64,000 nt of DNA from Rhodospirillaceae bacterium (lineage in GTDB: Bacteria > Pseudomonadota > Alphaproteobacteria > Thalassobaculales > Thalassobaculaceae): assembly GCA_018401495.1 (NCBI GenBank), contig JAGYJX010000035.1:1-64000 (forward strand), written 5' to 3'. The notes under the pieces were generated by a model. It was not told the origin of the DNA and ran no database searches. It worked only from the letters and a program-made list of their open reading frames with translations. Numbering within the stretch: position 1 is the stretch's first letter; each line of letters opens with the position of its first letter. This document shows, piece after piece, positions 8,788 to 18,405 of this stretch. The position numbers and the translations under genes were made by a program.

Positions 8788-9830
8788 CGCCTCTGCCCCA
8801 GCACGGCCAACGCCGGATAGGTCGGCATGGTGTAGTGCGGCAGCTTGGTCGCCACCAGTTCGAACACCAGGAAGGTCGGCACCAGCCAGCAGATCAGGAA
8901 CCGGACGTCGTCGTCGCGCCGCCGCGCCCAGGCGAGCGCCGCCGCCGCGCCGGCCAGCAGCGCGCCCGGCCAGAACGCGACGAACAGCGCGACCAGGTGG
9001 TACCCGGGCGGGGCGCCGTGAGCCCGATCGCCCTTGGCCACCTTGCCCATCATCGAACTGCCGATCGCCTCCTGAATATAGGCCGGCCCAGTCTTGACGG
9101 TTATCGCGATCAGCCAGGGCAGGACCATCAGGGCGACCACCGCGAGACCGGGCAGAATCCGCAGGCGACTGAGCAGCACCCGGTCGCGGCGCCAGAGGCA
9201 AAGCGCGGCGACGGTCAGCGCCAGCACCAGCGTGATGATCGGACCCTTGATCAGAACCCCGGCCCCGTGCGCCACCCAGAACAGCAACGGGGCGCCCCAG
9301 AACGACGGCCGATCCTCGGTCGATCGGGTCAGCCGGTACAGACCCGCCTGTGCCACCGCCACGGTCGCCAGCAACAGGGCGTCGCTTCGGGCGGTGCGGG
9401 ACTCGACCGCGACCACCAGCGAGGTGGCGACCAGGATTCCAGCCACCACCCCGGCCACCGGCCCGCCGACGCGGGCGCCGATCCAGGCGGTCGCCAGCAC
9501 GGCGATCACACCGGCGACGAACGACGGCAGCCGGTATGCCCAGGCCGGCGCGTCGGCCCCGCCGAACAGCGACGCGCTGGCGGTCTTCGCCCAGTAGGTG
9601 CCGGCCGGATAGCCGTAGCGCGGCTCGTCCTGGAGGCGGATGTCGACGTAGTCGCCGGTCTCCATCATCTGCTTGGAGGCCTGCAGGTAGCGGCCCTCGT
9701 CGCGGTCCATCACCGGGATGGCGGCGATGCCCGGGAACAACGCCGCGATCGCCAGCAGCGACACCAGCAGCCAGGCCCGCCAGGACAGCCCGGCCGGTCC
9801 GTCCCCCGCCATCCACGCGGTCGTCGTCAT
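8784..9830 (-). CDS. Glycosyltransferase family 39 (ArnT/PMT-like), 3'-truncated
   Basis: An integral membrane glycosyltransferase that would move a sugar from a polyprenyl-phosphate donor to an envelope acceptor. The 348-residue product has an N-terminal TM, the GT39 catalytic signature VMDRDEGRYLQASKQMM in the first periplasmic loop, and RTARSDALLL. Many further TM helices follow, then LPHYTMPTYPALAVLG. Family members are about 500-600 residues. Here the frame runs into glycerol kinase sequence just after ALAVLG and stops, so roughly a third is missing. The start overlaps the stop of the upstream GT2 gene (ATGA), as expected for a lipid-sugar donor synthase and its user. Activity is doubtful because of the truncation. 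Confidence 0.8.
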   Translation of the reverse strand: MTTTAWMAGDGPAGLSWRAWLLVSLLAIAALFPGIAAIPVMDRDEGRYLQASKQMMETGDYVDIRLQDEPRYGYPAGTYWAKTASASLFGGADAPAWAYRLPSFVAGVIAVLATAWIGARVGGPVAGVVAGILVATSLVVAVESRTARSDALLLATVAVAQAGLYRLTRSTEDRPSFWGAPLLFWVAHGAGVLIKGPIITLVLALTVAALCLWRRDRVLLSRLRILPGLAVVALMVLPWLIAITVKTGPAYIQEAIGSSMMGKVAKGDRAHGAPPGYHLVALFVAFWPGALLAGAAAALAWARRRDDDVRFLICWLVPTFLVFELVATKLPHYTMPTYPALAVLGQRR

Positions 9831-10613
9831 GCCTCGTCTCCATCGCGATCGACCGGCGGCACGCCCACGCTGGTCCGACGCAGAAGCCAGTACACGCCCA
9901 GCAGGTCGACGATCCCGACCGCGGCGCGGCGCAGGTTCGTGTACTTCGAACGGCCCGATATCCGCGGACGGTCGTCGACTGGCACGTTCACCACCTCGAA
10001 ACCATAGCGGCGCACCAGAGCCGGCAGGTACCTGTGCTGGCTGTCGAAATACGGAAGCGCCAGGTACAGGTCGCGCGGGATCACCTTCAGGCCGCAGGCG
10101 GTGTCCGGGCAATCGTCCTGCAACGCCGCCTTCCGGATCGCGTTGGCGATCCTCGAGGCGACCAGGCGCCAAGGTCCGGCGGTGCGGCGCCGGCGGTTGC
10201 CAGCCACCAGCCCGATCCGGCCCACTCTGGCCGGATCGATGCGTCGAACCATGGCGAACCAGGTCGGTCGGGTCGTTCTCGCCGTCACCGTCGATGGTGG
10301 CGACCCAGGGATTGCGTGCCGCCGCGATGGCGGTGCGCAGGGCGGCACTCTTGCCGCAGCGCCGCGCGTGCCGGATCAGCCGCACCCGCGGCTCGCCCTT
10401 GGCAAACGCCGCGACGACGTCGGCCGAGGCGTCGCGGCTGCCGTCGTCCACCACCACGACGTCGAGGTCGTAGGCGGCCCCGGCCTTGGAAAGCAGTTCG
10501 CGCAGCACCACCGGGATGCTGTCAGCCTCGTCGCACACCGGGATCACCACGGACAGCGGCTGCCGCTCGAGGCCGGTCGCGGGGCCCGGCACTGTCTCAC
10601 CGGCATCGGTCAT
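9827..10613 (-). CDS. Family 2 glycosyltransferase (polyprenyl-phosphate glycosyltransferase type), one frameshift
   Basis: A DPM1/ArnC-like GT-A enzyme: LSVVIPVCDEADSIP, VVVVDDGSRDASADVVAAF, RHARRCGKSAALRTAI and ATIDGDGENDPTDL form the nucleotide-sugar binding and DxD region. The frame then shifts near 10263, where one extra base lies in ctggttcgcc, and continues as MVRRIDPARVGRIGLVAGNR, SRIANAIRKAALQDDCPDTA and YLPALVRRYGFEVVNVPV. The product likely charges undecaprenyl phosphate with a sugar for the adjacent GT39 enzyme. The expected length is about 261 residues. Because both halves are well conserved, the shift may be a sequence error. Confidence 0.8.
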
Positions 10614-10689
10614 CGGGGGCCAGCCTCTCCGCTGCCTCAGGGATGTCGGGCCGCGGCAGCCCGGCACCACGCGGCGCCATCACCTAGCA

Positions 10690-11726
10690 TCACCGGAGCC
10701 GGTCGAACAATGTCAGATAGTTCCGCACGCAGATCTCCCGGGTGAACTCGGCGCGGTGGCGCGCGGTCCCGGCGGCCACCAGCCGGGCGGCGAGCCCACG
10801 GTCCTCGATGACCCGGCGAAGGCCGGCGGCAAGCTCGGCGACCGAGTCCCGCGGCACCATCAGCGCGTCCTCGTCCGGGCGCACCAGTTCGGCCGGACCG
10901 TCGACATCGGTGGTCACCAGCGGCTTGCCGTACGCCCAGGCCTCGAGGCTGACGGTTCCGAACGGCTCGTGCCGGGACGGAAAGGCAACCACGTCGGCGG
11001 CCCGGAAGAACGCGCCGGTGCCGACCCGCCAGCCGAGGAACCGCACCCGCGAGGCCACCCCGAGCTCGTCCGCCAGGGCCGACAGCGCGGCGCGGTCGGG
11101 ACCGTCTCCGGCAACCCACAGATAGACCCCGTCGAGCCGGGCGACGGCCCGCAGCAGCACGTCGATCGCCTTGGCGGCGTGCAGGCGGCACGGCGTGAAC
11201 ACCAGCGGCGCGTCGGCCGGTGTGTCGAACGCCGCCCTATCGGCGGCCGGAGCGTCGTCGGTTTCGGCGAAGTTGCCGATGTAGTGGGCACGTTCCTCCG
11301 GCCAGCCCTGGCCGATCACGTGACGCCGGATGCCGTGGGTGATGCAGACCAGATGATCGCAGCGCCGGTAATACTTGATGTCGTAGAAGCCGCCGAGCCG
11401 CGCCAGCTTTAGATGCCGACCGTCCGGCATGCGGTCCGCCGCGCGGTTCATGAACGCCAGCGCGACGTCAGGGTCGAAGCTCGAGACCTCACGGCGCAGC
11501 GTCGCGCTGGTCCGCAGGTCCAGCCACTTCGCGAACGCGGCCTCGCGCACCGGGACCCCGCCGCGCGCAGCAGCGCCGCGCGCTCCGGGTTGCGGCGGAT
11601 CACGGCGCGCTGCTCGACGCCGGCGCCGGCGAAGGCGGTCACCAGCGTGACGAAGAAGGTCTCCGCACCACCGGTCGGAGCGCCTGCCAGCATCGAAAGA
11701 ACGCGCACTCGGGGTCCCCTGAACAT
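10690..11726 (-). CDS. Family 4 glycosyltransferase (GT-B), one frameshift
   Basis: The N-terminal part reads VRVLSMLAGAPTGGAETFFV, typical of GT4 enzymes. After a frameshift near 11563 the protein continues with LVCITHGIRRHVIGQGWP, APLVFTPCRLHAAKAIDVLL, YLWVAGDGPDRAALSALADE, RVRFLGWRVGTGAFFRAADV and the donor-binding PSRHEPFGTVSLEAWAYGKP (E-x7-E motif). It is about 345 residues. It lies downstream of the EamA-type transporter gene on the same strand and probably adds a sugar to a surface glycan. The acceptor is unknown. The single shift between conserved halves may be a sequencing error. Confidence 0.82.
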
Positions 11727-11829
11727 CGCGGCGGCCGGCGGTCGGACCGGCCGCAACCTGCCCCAAGGCGGTGGCGGATTCAACCCGCGCCGAAACGCGC
11801 CCCCACCCCGAGACCGCGGCCGCCGGGAG

Positions 11830-12630
11830 TCACTTCATGGTTGCCAGGAAGGCGATGCCGGCCGCCACCAGGAGCGCCGCGCCGCAGCGCTGACGCCAGT
11901 GGCTCTCGCCCAGCAGCAGGGTGCCGATCAAGGCGGCGATGATCACGCTGGACTCCCGGACCGCCGAGATCGCGGCCAGCGGCGCCAGGGTGGCGGCGTA
12001 AATCACCAGCGAATACGCGACCACCGACAGCAGCCCGCCGGCCAGTCCCTTGGCCACGTTGGACAGGGCCACCGCTCGCAACGCCCGGCCGCGGCGCAGC
12101 ATCACCACCAGGGTGACCGGGAACTCCCACACGAACAGCCAGCCCATGTAGGCGAAGGGCGACCCGGAGGCGCGCACCCCGATGCCGTCGACGACGCTGT
12201 AGGCGGCGATGATCACGCCGGTGGCGAGCGTGAAGAACAGGGTCGGCGGGTGGTCCCACATGCCGCCGCGCCGCGACAGCGCGATCGCCGAGATGCCGAC
12301 CGAGGCGAGACCGATCGCGGCCCACCCGCCCGCCGACAGCGCCTCGTCGGCGAACGCCCAGGCGCCGAGCGCGACCAGCAGCGGCGCGACGCCGCGGGCC
12401 AGGGGGTAGACCTGACTGAGGTCGCCGAGCCGATAGGCGTGGTGCAGGCAGACATAGTAGCCGTAGTGCAGCAGCGTCGAGGCCAGGATGAACGGCCAGC
12501 TTGCCGGGTCCGGGATGCCGGCGACGGCGATCATCGCGGCGCCGACCACGGTGTGCGCCAACGCGATCAGCGCCAGGACCATCGCCCGGTCCATGCCGAC
12601 CTTCACGATGGCGTTCCAGCTCGCGTGCAT
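11830..12630 (-). CDS. EamA/DMT-type membrane transporter
   Basis: Ten hydrophobic segments in two EamA repeats characterise this drug/metabolite transporter superfamily protein (about 267 residues from MHASWNAIVKVG). Recognisable parts are HASWNAIVK in TM1, HAYRLGDLSQVYPLARGVAP in the first repeat, SVGISAIALSRR, and AAISAVRESSVIIAALIGTL with LLGESHWRQRCGAALLV at the end of the second repeat. The real N-terminus may lie at 12663 (MPTIPVLTL) with a small deletion before MHASWN. The substrate is unknown; related proteins export metabolites or flip lipid-linked sugars, and the glycosyltransferase neighbours make the latter conceivable. Confidence 0.8.
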   Translation of the reverse strand: MHASWNAIVKVGMDRAMVLALIALAHTVVGAAMIAVAGIPDPASWPFILASTLLHYGYYVCLHHAYRLGDLSQVYPLARGVAPLLVALGAWAFADEALSAGGWAAIGLASVGISAIALSRRGGMWDHPPTLFFTLATGVIIAAYSVVDGIGVRASGSPFAYMGWLFVWEFPVTLVVMLRRGRALRAVALSNVAKGLAGGLLSVVAYSLVIYAATLAPLAAISAVRESSVIIAALIGTLLLGESHWRQRCGAALLVAAGIAFLATMK

Positions 12631-12845
12631 CACCGTAGCGTCAGGACCGGGATGGTCGGCATGGGACGTCCCAGGGAGGGTTGGCGCCCGGCTGGGCGTC
12701 CCTTCCATACATCGAAAATCATCGAAGCGAGAGATCGATGTCCGCGGTGTCCGCGTCGGTCGGATCACCCCACCCAAGCCGCCGACGGCGGAGTTGCCCG
12801 AATCAGTACGCCGGCTCCACTGTCCCCACGCACGGACATCGCCCG

Positions 12846-13647
12846 TCAGCCAGCGCCGTCGCGGTGCCGGGTCTCGGGCGCCGCCGGAACCGCGCATCCG
12901 GACTCCGGGCGGGGGTCGGAAGCGATCTCGCCCGCGGATCCTCGCGCCGCTGTCCGGGCGCCGCCGAGGCGCGGACCGTAGAGCGCGACCACACCCGCGA
13001 TGTCACCGGCCTGGAGATCGCGAACCTTCTCGTCGTAGCGGAACGACATCAGCTGGCCCGACGGGCTCGGATGGTCGAGGCCGATGGCGTGACCGATTTC
13101 GTGGGCGATGCCGAAGCGCAGGTCGTAGACGGTGACGCCGCCGCCGAACCCGATCTTCCACATTTGCTGGGGGTTCAGGCAGATCAGCGACCGCCGCAGG
13201 CTCCTGACCCGGCCGCCGGCGGCCCGGTCGTAGGCGACGTCCGCGAACGCCACGCCGCGCGGCTCCGCCTGGGCTCCGATCACGATCTGGGCCGCGCCCG
13301 GGTCGTCGACCCGCCGAAACCCGATGTCGGCGACCGATTCCCACATCGCGAAGGCCGCCGCCGCCTCGCGTTCGAGGGCGGCCCGGTCGATGCCGGAGCG
13401 GGCGAGAAGACCGTCCATCGGGACCAGATCCCGGCAGTTGCGGGACGCCGGGCTGTGAAGGGCTCGGTCGGCGAAGGCGTAGGTCACCGTGGTCCCGGTG
13501 CCGGGGACCGGGCTTCCCCATTTCAGATGGCTGCGATCAAGCCGGAGCCACTGGGTATTGGGGCTGGTATTGACCAGCGGCCGCGGCGGCCCCGACGCCC
13601 AGCATCGCCGCCGCCACGATCGTCCACGCCACCAAGCGACCGGCCAC
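12846..13647 (-). CDS. Secreted matrixin-like zinc metalloprotease, one frameshift
   Basis: The gene starts at a GTG (13647) with a clear signal peptide (VAGRLVAWTIVAAAMLGVGA followed by an Ala-rich stretch). A frameshift near 13545 separates it from the mature part, which opens with RSHLKWGSPVPGTGTTVTYA, a typical matrixin (M10/M12-like) start. AAFAMWESVADIGFRRVDD and AAQIVIGAQAEP follow, then the zinc site HEIGHAIGLDH and the met-turn equivalent GQLMSFRYDEK, with the end of the domain at DIAGVVALYGP. The HExxHxxGxxH motif is intact, so a zinc protease exported across the inner membrane is likely. The last 45 residues are low-complexity. Confidence 0.8.
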
Positions 13648-13811
13648 CCGCCATTCCCCCGCGCTTCGAGGAAAGCGGAAGGCGGGCTCTGTATCCCGCT
13701 CTCGCGACTCCTCTGATCGGCCGCAACCTTAGCGGGGAATGTGTGAACGGAGCGTAAACGCCGTCGCAGCCCGTCCGTCGGCCCGGCGATCGGCCCCCGA
13801 GAACAGGACGT

Positions 13812-15821
13812 CTACGCTCGAGAGGGGTCGAGGCGCGCCACCAGGCAGGTCATGTCGTCCGACTGCGCGGCGCCGGTCGCGAAGGTCTCGACCACGGTCA
13901 GGCAGTGATCGGCCATCTCGGCCTCGCTCCGCCCCTTGGCCAGCGCCAGGGCGGCGGTCAGCCGCGCGTCGCCGAACTCCTCCCCGGCGGCGCTGAACGC
14001 CTCGGTCAGCCCGTCCGTGTACAGCAACAGGGCATCGCCCGGGTTGAGGGTCAGGCGGTCCTCGCGAAAGCCGGCGCCCGGCACCACCGCGAGGATCGGA
14101 TCGCCGAGCGGGGCCACGACGCTGATGGTGCCGTCCGCCCGCAGCAGCAGCGGCGGGTTGTGCCCGCCGTTGGCGTAGACCAGCGTGCCCGCAAGCTCGT
14201 CGATTACGCCGTAGAAGACCGTGACGAACATCGACGCGTCGTTCTCGGCCTCGAGCAGATCGTTCACCCGGGCCAGGCAGGCACCCGGCGCGGCGCCCGA
14301 CAGGCCCGCCGCCTTCAGCAGCGTGCGGGTGATCATCATGAACAGGCTGGCCGGCACGCCCTTTCCGGAGACGTCGGCGATGACGATCCCGACCCGATGG
14401 TCGTCGATCCGGAAGTAGTCGTAGAAGTCGCCGCCGACCTCGAGCGCCGGCCGCATCCGCCCGACGATGCCAAGGCTGCCATGGCGCAGGGGCTGGCGCG
14501 GCAGCACCGACGCCTGCATGTCGCGGGCGATCTGCAGTTCCTGACGCAGCCGGACCAGGTCGGCGTTCTCCCGGAACACCGAGGTGACGGTGCGGAACCA
14601 CGGGCGCCAGGCGACCGGGACCCGTGGCGGACCCTCCGGTCCGACCTCGCCGGCCGCCTCGATGTGCTCCACCAGTCGGCTGGCCGGGTCGACGAACTCG
14701 CGCCGCGTCAGCCCGCCGGCAATCAACAGCATGATCGTCAGGACGGTAACCAGCGCCAGGGTCTGCGGCCCGTGTTCCAGCACGAGACCCTCCAGGACCG
14801 TCCAGCGGTCCCCGACATACACCAGGGTCCAGGGCGCCGATTCCAGCCGCTCGCCGTAGACCATCGTCCCGCCGTCTCGCCACGAACGCCCGGTCGGCCT
14901 GCGCCAGCGCGCGGTCGACGGCGGCCGCGATCCCCTCCGGCAGCGCGTCCCGGTAGGCGACGCCGAGCTCGACGGTGCGCTCGCGCGACCGCGGATACGC
15001 CAGCAGGGTCCCGTTCGGCCCCAGCAGCAGGGTGGTGCCGACCGGGTAGTCGAAATCCCCGTTCACCCGGTTCAGATACGCCGAGGACACCTCGAGCGCG
15101 ACCGCGCCCGCCAGCTGCCCGCTCGCGATCGACCGGCGCCAGGTGAACGATCCTGCCCTCGCCGCCCGGCAGCGCGCTGCCGTCCAGCCAGAGCGGCCCC
15201 CGCGTCGGGTCGCGGTCCACCGACACCGCCTCCAGCAGGGCCGCCGGCAGCGGCCCGACCGGAGCCGCTCGGCCTCGCCCGGGGTCGCCGGCAACGTCAC
15301 CACGAAGCCGCGCGCCGACACGTAATGGGCGCGCTCGACGATCGGCAGGAGCGCCACCAGATACCGGAAATCGTCCAGGAGCGAGACCGCCGTCACGACG
15401 CTCGTCCGCGGCGTCCTCCAGCACCGCCGCGTCGGCCGGACCGGCGATGGCGGCGGTGGGCGGGACGGGTCGCGCGCCCGGCGGAGCCGATGTCGAGCCG
15501 GCCGTCGGCGTCGACGGTGACCCCGGCGTCGGCTGGCCCGAGGCGATCCGCCGCCATGCCGCGCGCCGCGTCGGCCTGCAGTTCCTTGACGCGGTTGCCA
15601 ACCGCGCCGGCGAGCGCGTCGAGGATCAGGGCGTGCTCCTGCACCCGTCCGGCGATGGTCCGCCACTCGGCCTTTTCGCGCTCGTCGGTCTGGTAGACGA
15701 AGAATCCGACGGCGGCGGCCACCAGCACGCCGTAAGCCAGCCCCAGGATCAGGGCGTAGCGCCGGATCAGCGCCGTCCTCTGGGAGGGAGCGTCCCCACC
15801 CGTCGCGCTCGTCGGGTTCAT
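13812..15821 (-). CDS. Membrane receptor with C-terminal SpoIIE/RsbU-type PP2C phosphatase, several frameshifts
   Basis: Starting at 15821 (MNPTSATGGDAPSQRTALIRR) the product has a TM helix (YALILGLAYGVLVAAAVGFF) and a long extracytoplasmic region. A second TM follows (TLALVTVLTIMLLIAGGL), then an RQELQIARDMQASVLP linker and a SpoIIE phosphatase domain. The metal-binding motifs VGGDFYDYFRIDDHRVGIVI, DVSGKGVPASLFM, YANGGHNPPLLL, LLLYTDGLTEAFS and AQSDDMTCLVA are all present. The intact length would be about 670 residues. The extracytoplasmic part is broken by at least three single-base shifts (about 15400, 15190 and 14865). Such proteins dephosphorylate anti-sigma antagonists or act in partner-switch signalling. 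It follows the binding-protein gene by 17 bp, which suggests a shared signal. Confidence 0.78.
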
Positions 15822-15838
15822 GCTGCCCCTGCCCGCGG

Positions 15839-17059
15839 TCAATCGATGAGCCCCGCGCGCTGCCCGAAGGCGCGCACCCGATGCCCGTCGTAGTCGTAGA
15901 TGAAGGTGGCCGCTTCCATGAAGCGGAACGGAATGCGCAGGCCGATCCGGCGCGCGATGCGGAAGTTGATCGCGATGTCGGGAGGGGTCACCACCCCGAC
16001 CGGCAAGGCGCCGACCGCCACCCGGCCCTCGAGCACGTCGACGGCGTAGTGCGCGGCGAGTTGGACGGCGGTCGACTGGTTCACGCCGATCGACACCAGC
16101 GCGCTCGCTTCGCCGCCGCGGACCATGTCCGGAAGCGTCGCGATCACCGGGATCCGGCCGCCCAGGCGGTTGATCAGTTCCATTTCGCGGTAGACGGCGG
16201 TCGACCCGGTGACGATCCACGCGCTCGCCCCGAACCCCGGGGCGACCTCCTCGATCGCCTGCGCCGCCGCCGCCATGCCGCTGGTCAGATCGGCCTCCAC
16301 GGACCGGCCGTCGCGCACCGCCACGTCGATCACCGTCAGGCCGACCTCGGTCGCCACCGCGTGCAACGGATCGACCTGGGTCTCGACCGCGCTGCGGTTC
16401 GAGCGGTCGTACAACACCGCCACCGTGCGCAGCTCCGGCAGGAGCTGGCGCAGATAGCTCACGAACAGGCGTACCGGCACGGTGTTCGAGGTGTAGGCGA
16501 TGTTGCTGCCGCTGCCGACGTCGTAGGCCGGCACCTGGCCGCGCAGCACCGGGTCCTTGGACGCGCTGGTCACCACCGGGATCCGGCCGCCGCGGTAGGT
16601 CTGGTAAAGGTACTCGGTGGCGTCGGAGCCGACCGGCATGATCAGGTCGACCGCGTTCGCCTCGGCCCAGGCAACCGCCTCGGCGGCGATCGCCGGGTCG
16701 GAATCGTAGAGCCAGATGTCGAACGCCGCCGCCACGCCACGGTCGTGGAACGTCGAGAGGATGGCGTTGACCGAGATCGAATAGGCCGTCTCCGACGCGA
16801 ACGGAATCATCAGCAGAACCCGCCGGGGCTCGACGTCGCCGGCCCAGGCCGGCGCGGCGGTCATCCGGGCGGTGTCGCCGGGGTCGGGCGCCACCCGGTA
16901 CGCAGCCAGGCTGCGGGCGTCGAAATCCAGCCAGTCGAGCACCGGCCGGGCGGCGCGCGCGTCGCCGGCGATCGCGGCGAGGCCGAGCCACACGGCCACC
17001 GCCAGCATCGCGGCCACCGCCGTCGATCGCCCCGCCCCGGCGCGTGAGTGACCTGTCAT
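15839..17059 (-). CDS. ABC-type periplasmic substrate-binding protein (TrpX/PF04392-like)
   Basis: A 406-residue protein with a Sec signal (AMLAVAVWLGLAAIAGDARA). The fold is periplasmic-binding type I: RRVLLMIPFASETAYSISVN, YLYQTYRGGRIPVVTSASKD, LRQLLPELRTVAVLYDRSNR, WIVTGSTAVYREMELINRLG and the late INFRIARRIGLRIPF typical of PF04392 proteins, which bind tryptophan- or purine-like ligands. No permease or ATPase gene is nearby. The next gene downstream is a membrane SpoIIE phosphatase, so I infer it serves as a ligand-presenting sensor subunit rather than a transporter part. ATG at 17059 was chosen because the signal peptide follows directly. Confidence 0.75.
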   Translation of the reverse strand: MTGHSRAGAGRSTAVAAMLAVAVWLGLAAIAGDARAARPVLDWLDFDARSLAAYRVAPDPGDTARMTAAPAWAGDVEPRRVLLMIPFASETAYSISVNAILSTFHDRGVAAAFDIWLYDSDPAIAAEAVAWAEANAVDLIMPVGSDATEYLYQTYRGGRIPVVTSASKDPVLRGQVPAYDVGSGSNIAYTSNTVPVRLFVSYLRQLLPELRTVAVLYDRSNRSAVETQVDPLHAVATEVGLTVIDVAVRDGRSVEADLTSGMAAAAQAIEEVAPGFGASAWIVTGSTAVYREMELINRLGGRIPVIATLPDMVRGGEASALVSIGVNQSTAVQLAAHYAVDVLEGRVAVGALPVGVVTPPDIAINFRIARRIGLRIPFRFMEAATFIYDYDGHRVRAFGQRAGLID

Positions 17060-17202
17060 GTCGATCGATCCGATCCTGCCGCTCTCGCGCCGGCGGCACT
17101 GTCGCAAAGGGCCGCGCCCGGCAACAATGTCGGCGATACCGCCGGGATTGCAACCGCGGGTCGCCTGCCTATGCTGTCGCCTCGGCAACGGGACAGGCGG
17201 CG

Positions 17203-18273
17203 ATGGCGAACGAACTGGCATCCGACGGGTTCGACGCCGGGTTCGACGGCCCGGCCGTCGCCGCGGCGCGGGTGCGGGCGGCGCTGCTGTTCGTGGCGAC
17301 GCTGGTCGGCATCCTGGGCCTGGCGGCGGTGACCTGGATGCAGGTGTCCGAGCGCTTCGACACCGCGCGCGTCCGCACCGAGGGCGAGACCGTCCGCAAC
17401 GCCATGGCGGGCATGCTGTCGATGGGTCTGCCGCTCCAGGACTTCATCGGCTTCGAAGCGGTGTCGGCCCGGGTGGTCCAGTCCAACCCCGGCATCCGGC
17501 GCATCATCGTGCGCGACCGCGGCGGCGCCGTGGTGCTGGCCAGCCCGCGGCCGCCGGGCGGCGCCGCTTCGCTTCCGGCCGCGCCCGCCGACGCCGCCGC
17601 CGCGCTCGAGGGGCTGGACGGCGCCTCGCGGCTGACCATGCCGATCGTCAACCGGTTTGGGCCGGCCGGCACGCTCGAGCTCGTGTACGACCGGTCGCCG
17701 CTCGGCGACCTCACGCGCAACGCCGCCCTCGCGGGTCTGGCGGCGATGGCCCTGCTGGCCGTCGGCGTGGTGGTCCACGGCTTGGCGATCGCCAACCCCG
17801 AGTTCTTCCAGTCGCGCTGGGAACTGGTCGCGGGCTACGCCGCCGCCAGCGTGATCGGGGTGGCCCTGGCGGCGTCGGCGCTGGTCGGCCTGGCCGCCGA
17901 GAAGGCCGAGGAGACGGCCGGCGCCCACGCCTACTCGCTGGGCGCGCGGCTGGGCGAGGCGGTGTCGCTCGGGATCTCACCGGACGACCTGTCCGGCCTC
18001 GACGAGGTCGTCCGGGAATACCAGGAATCCAACGCCGTAATCGGCTACGTGGCGCTTCTGGAGGGCAACAGGATCGCCGCGGCGGCCGGGCTCGACCCGG
18101 CCGAGGTGCGATGGCACCACCCGAGCGGGTACTTCGACGCGCTGCACGAGGTGCGGCCACGGCGGCTGTTCACGCCCCAGTACCGGGTCGCCGTCGGCAT
18201 CCGCTGGGCGGTCGCCATGCGCCAGCTCGGCGACGCCGCCGTCATCCCGGCCGCGGTGACCCTCCTCCTCTGA
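17203..18273 (+). CDS. Membrane protein with two extracytoplasmic sensor-like regions, no output domain
   Basis: The 356-residue product has a TM at about residues 24-46 (RAALLFVATLVGILGLAAVT) and a Cache-like extracytoplasmic domain (VVQSNPGIRRIIVRDRGGAV, then RLTMPIVNRFGPAGTLELVY). Two further TMs lie around 180 and 215, followed by a second extracytoplasmic segment (VREYQESNAVIGYVALLEG, then WHHPSGYFDALHEVRPRRL). At 18273 the frame stops inside what looks like another TM; in a neighbouring frame the helix continues as LIAGCFLMAGLRV to 18323, so a frameshift is likely. No kinase, HAMP or cyclase domain follows. It is transcribed divergently from the binding-protein/phosphatase pair and may sense the same signal. 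I do not recognise the family. Confidence 0.6.
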   Translation: MANELASDGFDAGFDGPAVAAARVRAALLFVATLVGILGLAAVTWMQVSERFDTARVRTEGETVRNAMAGMLSMGLPLQDFIGFEAVSARVVQSNPGIRRIIVRDRGGAVVLASPRPPGGAASLPAAPADAAAALEGLDGASRLTMPIVNRFGPAGTLELVYDRSPLGDLTRNAALAGLAAMALLAVGVVVHGLAIANPEFFQSRWELVAGYAAASVIGVALAASALVGLAAEKAEETAGAHAYSLGARLGEAVSLGISPDDLSGLDEVVREYQESNAVIGYVALLEGNRIAAAAGLDPAEVRWHHPSGYFDALHEVRPRRLFTPQYRVAVGIRWAVAMRQLGDAAVIPAAVTLLL

Positions 18274-18405
18274 TCGCCGGCTGTTTTCTGATGGCCGGGC
18301 TGAGAGTGCGACAATCCGGATGACGGACGGCGTGGCGCCGCGTCATGCTGGTGCCGCACCCGTCCGCCGCGCAACGCCCACACCGCCAACCAAGGAACCT
18401 CCACG

